Source of the DNA: CALKXV01 sp964632495
Lineage (GTDB): Bacteria > Pseudomonadota > Alphaproteobacteria > Rhodobacterales > Rhodobacteraceae
Assembly: GCA_964632495.1 (NCBI GenBank)
Contig: CAZWDS010000092.1
Location: forward strand, 1-12,790
Length of the DNA: 12,790 nucleotides
Direction: 5' to 3'
Shown one piece after another: positions 12,789-12,790 of the stretch. The stretch's first letter is position 1, and each line of letters starts with the position of its first letter. The position numbers were made by a program, and so were the translations under genes. The notes beneath the pieces are model-generated. The model ran no database searches, was not told the DNA's origin, and saw only the letters and a program-made list of their open reading frames with translations.

Positions 12789-12790
12789 TC

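Overview
The window comes from an alphaproteobacterium, most likely a marine Rhodobacterales (Roseobacter-clade) species. The protein evidence is the acidic-tailed uS5, the Rhodobacterales-like uS11 and uL15, a 62-residue L30, and an adenylate kinase with a Cys4 zinc site like that of Paracoccus. The order rplE-rpsN-rpsH-rplF-rplR-rpsE-rpmD ... rplO-secY-adk ... rpsM-rpsK is the bacterial spc/alpha ribosomal block. It is broken here in two places by non-ribosomal genes. No organism name was given, so the taxon is an inference.

Layout. Positions 1-2590 hold the first half of the spc operon on the plus strand: the end of rplE, then rpsN, rpsH, rplF, rplR, rpsE and rpmD. Spacings are tight and the Shine-Dalgarno sequences strong, except for a 102-nt gap before rpsE. 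A perfect 10-bp hairpin plus T7 (2639-2668) ends this unit. Insert 1 (2767-7760) holds a double-HAMP methyl-accepting chemotaxis protein and a membrane-anchored glutamate-synthase-domain flavoprotein, both on the minus strand, and a plus-strand prepilin-peptidase-like membrane protein that seems to lack a catalytic Asp. A candidate promoter at 7765-7793 restarts ribosomal transcription: rplO, a large GAAA-capped hairpin, secY, then adk, which overlaps secY by 4 nt. Insert 2 (10460-11816) holds a minus-strand lipoprotein gene that meets adk tail to tail inside one palindrome, and a divergent DUF2975 membrane protein/Cro-type regulator pair with a 17-bp palindrome in the shared upstream region. 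The alpha operon then begins with a structured leader, rpsM (GTG start) and rpsK, and a hairpin at the window's end.

How the genes work together. The ribosomal genes supply 30S and 50S subunit proteins, SecY supplies the translocon channel and Adk balances adenylate nucleotides. The inserted genes are envelope or sensory genes with no obvious functional link to translation. Their likely effect on the ribosomal genes is to split one transcript into three units, each needing its own promoter.

Sequence quality. There are three N gaps (62, 10 and 10 nt), each inside a ribosomal protein gene. Reading frame and family length suggest true sizes near 79, 15 and 4 nt, so the apparent frameshifts in rplF and rplO are assembly artefacts, not pseudogenes.

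The most interesting signals are RNA-scale: a rpsM leader with two mutually exclusive pairings built on an exact repeated 7-mer, the rplO-secY hairpin, and the stop-codon-sharing adk palindrome. At protein level they are the duplicated sensor motif of the chemoreceptor and the degenerate prepilin peptidase. I found no CRISPR array, tRNA, rRNA or insertion sequence.
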